Assembly: GCF_949987515.2 (NCBI RefSeq) | Contig: NW_027192650.1 | Location: forward strand, 3,410,001-3,474,000 | DNA: 64,000 nucleotides | Source: Delphinus delphis | Lineage: Eukaryota; Chordata; Mammalia; Artiodactyla; Delphinidae | Direction: 5' to 3' | Part shown: positions 61,172-64,000 of the stretch, in pieces | Layout: every line of letters starts with the position of its first letter | Position numbering within the stretch: the stretch's first letter is position 1 | Program-made: the position numbers and the translations under genes | Notes under the pieces: generated by a model | What the model was told of the DNA's origin: nothing | Seen by the model: only the letters and a program-made list of their open reading frames with translations | Database searches by the model: none

Positions 61172-62751
61172 ATGCTTGCTTAAGGGTAAAGGTGAGTTGG
61201 GGTGCTGCATAAAACCAGAGATTGAAATGAGCACAGATAAAGTTCCTTAAGCCAAATATGGAATAGACAAGAGCTACTCCTTGCTCAACGAAATGCACTC
61301 AACACCGCATATTAAACGCCTAAGAATGTACCTGACTTGTAAGTATCTTAAAACCTATAGATTGCTATGTCTCCGAAAGAGAATGAAGCATGTGTACAGG
61401 GGCATAAACGCAGCAGTGATAGGATTGGAGAGGTTCGGTGAGCTAATGAAGACCCTTTGAAGTCATATTGCATGGTACCCATTCCACGGGTTTCAACTAC
61501 CCAGGTTTAAGGTATTCTTCCTTCAGCTAAAACATGCATGTGGAACCTAGAGTATGATCAACCATGTGATCGGGAGACGTGTTCAAATATGTCTCAGTTT
61601 TCCTCCCCTGGTACTCGGGTGCAACATTCCAGACGCTTTACTAACACTCTCCCCACTTGGAGAGTCAGTCCCTTTAACCTCCTGTTTGGCCCAGTTTGCA
61701 ATTTCTGCGGAAGATGAACAGGAATAGCGAGAACCAATGAGAGGCTAGCTGGAGGTGTCTGGACGGGCAAATTTAACTCTCATTTCCCACCAGGAAGAGG
61801 AATTAAGCAAAGGCTCAGCATGCCGTGCCGGAACCAGATTAGGGCCTGAAGCCATCCTGCGGTGTTGCGGCCAGGTCACAAGAAAGCGAGTTGAAGAAAG
61901 GAGCTCAGGGGCACTGTAATTCACAAACCTGCAGAGTTATAAATGACAGCTATCGTCCAAAAATAGACTGAAGTAAGGCTGCCAAGAGGACTTGAAAGCG
62001 GGGCAGAATTGCAGGAAACCGATTTCAGGAGGTAGACTGGAATTGCATTGAAAGCATAGGAAAAGAGGCAGAACGTCCACAATGATGCACTTGGCCAAAA
62101 AGGGCGTATGCGTTTTTTCCTGACTATATTCAGGAAAAAACTCATACGCCCTTTTTGGCCAACCAAGCAAGCTTGCAAAGGAAATCTGCACTACAATGAA
62201 GTCTCACTTCCCCCCGGTCAAAAGGGCCATCTGAAAAAAGTGTAAAATCCAGAAAGGCAGGACAGGCCATGGAGAACTGGGAGCCTTGTTATGCTGATGG
62301 GCGGGATGTAAATTGCCAACAGACACTCGGGAGAAGTGTATGGTGTTTCCTGAAACATCTAAAAAACAAAGCAACAGAGCCTAGGGCACTGCCACTTATG
62401 GTCCTATAGCTTAGGGAAATTAAAATCAAAAAGACACAGCCACCCCAAAGTTTGGGACGCCTCTGTTTACAAGAACCTCGTTTACAGTACAAGTTCAACA
62501 TCGCAGAAAGTGAAAAATGGATAAAGAAGTTGTGGTATTTACTTACAAAGCAATATCACTCAGCAATGAAATCTATGTCATCAGGCACGTAGCAGCATAA
62601 TGAGTAGATTCAGATACGATGATTCTAACTGAAATAATTCACACAGAAAAAGAAACATCATAAGATATCACTAATACACGGAATGTAAACTTGGCTACAC
62701 AGGAACTGAACTCCAAAACAGAACAGGTTCTCAAATTTAGAAAACCAACTT
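61172..62751 (+). repeat. Satellite unit 40 (class D)
   Basis: Length 1,580 bp. Class D from front to tail; private changes are GTGAGCTAATG and CTGAACTCCAAAAC. Where units 5 and 6 split the D sequence between them, this copy has it whole. Palindrome 62091-62162 has the two D mismatches. Confidence 0.95.
62091..62162. repeat. 72-bp palindrome, class D form (unit 40)
   Basis: CCTGACTA at the centre (62124) and AACTCATACG in the right arm (62142). Confidence 0.95.
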
Positions 62752-64000
62752 ATGCTTGCTTAAGGGTAAAGGTGAGTTGGGTTGCTGCATAAAACCAGAG
62801 ATGGAAATGAGCACAGATAAAGTTCCTTAAGCCAAATATGGAATAGACAAGAGCCACTCCTTGCTCAACGAAATGGACTCAACACCGCATATTAAACGCC
62901 TAAGAATGTACCTGACTAGTAAGTATCTTAAAACCTATGGATTGCTATGTCTCCGAAAGAGAATCAAGCATGTGTACAGGGGCATAAACGCAGCAGTGAT
63001 AGGATTGGAGAGGTTCGGTGAGCAAATGAAGACCCTTTGAAGTCATATTGCATGGTACCCATTCCACGGGTTTCAATTACCCAGGTTTTAGGTATTCGTG
63101 CTTCAGCTAAAACATGCATGTGGAACCCAGAGTATGATCAACCATGTGATCGGGAGACGTGTTCAAATATGTCTCAGTTTTCCTCCCTTGGTACTCGGGT
63201 GCAACATTCCAGACGCTTTACTAACACTCTCCCCACTTGGAGAGTCAGCGCCTTTAACCTCCTGTTTGGCACAGTTTGCAATTTCTGCGGAAGATGAACA
63301 GGAATAGCGAGAACCAATGAGAGGCTAGCTGGAGGTGTCTGGACGGACAAATTTAACTCTCATTTCCCAACAGGAAGAGGAAATAACCAAAGGCTCACGT
63401 GCCGTACCGGAACCAGATTAGGGCCTGAAGCCATCCTGCGGTGTTGCGGCCAGGTCACAAGAAAGCGAGTTGAAGAAAGGAGCTCAGGGGCACTGTAATT
63501 CACAAACCTGCAGAGTTATAAATGACAGCTATCGTCCAAAAATAGACTGAAGTAAGGCTGCCAAGAGGACTTGAAAGCGGGGCAGAATTGCAGGAAACCG
63601 ATTTCAGGAGGTAGACTGGAATTGCATTGAAAGCATAGGAAAAGAGGCAGAACGTCCACAATGATGCACTTGGCCAAAAAGGGCGTATGCGTTTTTTCCT
63701 GAATATATTCAGGAAAAAACGCATACGCCCTTTTTGGCCAACCAAGCAAGATTGCAAAGGAAATCTGCACTACAATGAAGTCTCACTTCACCCCGGTCAA
63801 AAGGGCCATCTGAAAAAAGTGTAAAATCCAGAAAGGCAGGACAGGCCATGGAGAACTGGGAGCCTTGTTATGCTGATGGGCGGGATGTAAATTGCCAACA
63901 GACACTCGGGAGAAGTGTATGGTGTTTCCTGAAACATCTAAAAAACAAAGCAACAGAGCCTAGGGCACTTCCACTTATGGTCCTATAGCTTAGGGAAATT
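62752..64000 (+). repeat. Satellite unit 41 (class A), cut by window end
   Basis: The first 1,249 bp of a class A unit. ATTCGTGCTTC is shared only with unit 7. One base is missing in GGCTCACGTGCCG and CTTCACCCCGG is private. Palindrome 63670-63741, perfect, followed by CAAGATTGC. The array clearly continues beyond the window. Confidence 0.95.

Larger units (their letters stand above)
1..64000 (+). repeat. Satellite DNA array, ~1,579-bp unit, 41 tandem copies
   Basis: The same unit recurs from the first to the last base with start-to-start distances of 1,577-1,580 bp, apart from one copy of 1,168 bp. All copies lie in the same direction and no foreign sequence separates them. Copies differ by scattered substitutions and rare 1-3 bp indels. 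The unit has no simple internal subrepeat; its one striking element is a 72-bp palindrome near its middle. The period equals the length I recall for the killer whale form of the common cetacean satellite; the family name rests on that length and on array form, not on a sequence match. Seen: periodicity, orientation, palindrome. Inferred: cetacean origin and heterochromatic location. Confidence 0.97.

Noticed and set aside
1..64000. CRISPR array or bacterial repeat system
   Set aside because: The repeat is 1.58 kb with no spacer structure and no associated genes; the whole unit is repeated, not short repeats between unique spacers.

Overview
The whole window is one uninterrupted head-to-tail satellite array. 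A unit of about 1,579 bp repeats 41 times (40 from start to end, one of them with an internal deletion, plus a last copy cut by the window end). All copies point the same way. I see no gene, RNA gene, transposon insertion, microsatellite expansion or flanking unique DNA. Reading frames reach only about 100 codons, recur once per unit, overlap each other in two frames and have no recognisable domain, so I treat them as chance frames. Unit boundaries here are set at ATGCTTGCTTAAGG, which is base 1 of the window; this phase is arbitrary.

Organism: the unit length, long-array organisation and lack of interruption suggest a mammalian satellite. From memory, 1,579 bp is the length described for the common cetacean satellite of the killer whale; dolphins, porpoises and the beluga/narwhal family carry a form of about 1.58 kb, other whales one of about 1.75 kb. 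A delphinoid toothed whale is therefore my best guess. I have matched the length, not the sequence, and the species cannot be told.

The outstanding element inside the unit is a 72-bp palindrome with no spacer: two 36-base arms at unit offset 919-990. It is perfect in 34 of 41 copies. One copy has one mismatch (unit 1), five copies share the same two mismatches (units 5, 10, 14, 19, 40), and one copy has lost the left arm and centre in a 409-bp deletion (unit 22).

Layout. Units fall into classes by shared variants, named A to G here. Units 1-7 (1-11053) run F, E, B', C, D-front/A-tail, B-front/D-tail, A. Units 7-10 (A-B-C-D, 6,317 bp) recur as units 11-14. Units 11-15 recur almost unchanged as units 16-20 (period 7,897 bp). 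Units 21-32 (31583-50119) are less ordered: they hold the deleted unit 22, a local amplification (units 23-25) and the most diverged stretch (about 40.2-45.3 kb). Units 33-41 (50120-64000) replay the order of units 1-7, with one extra E-B'-C trimer (units 37-39). The junction that made this trimer can be placed within 20 bp (56119-56138).

The window is thus a record of unequal exchange and probably gene conversion in a satellite whose every unit carries a strong cruciform-capable palindrome. No gene system is present.
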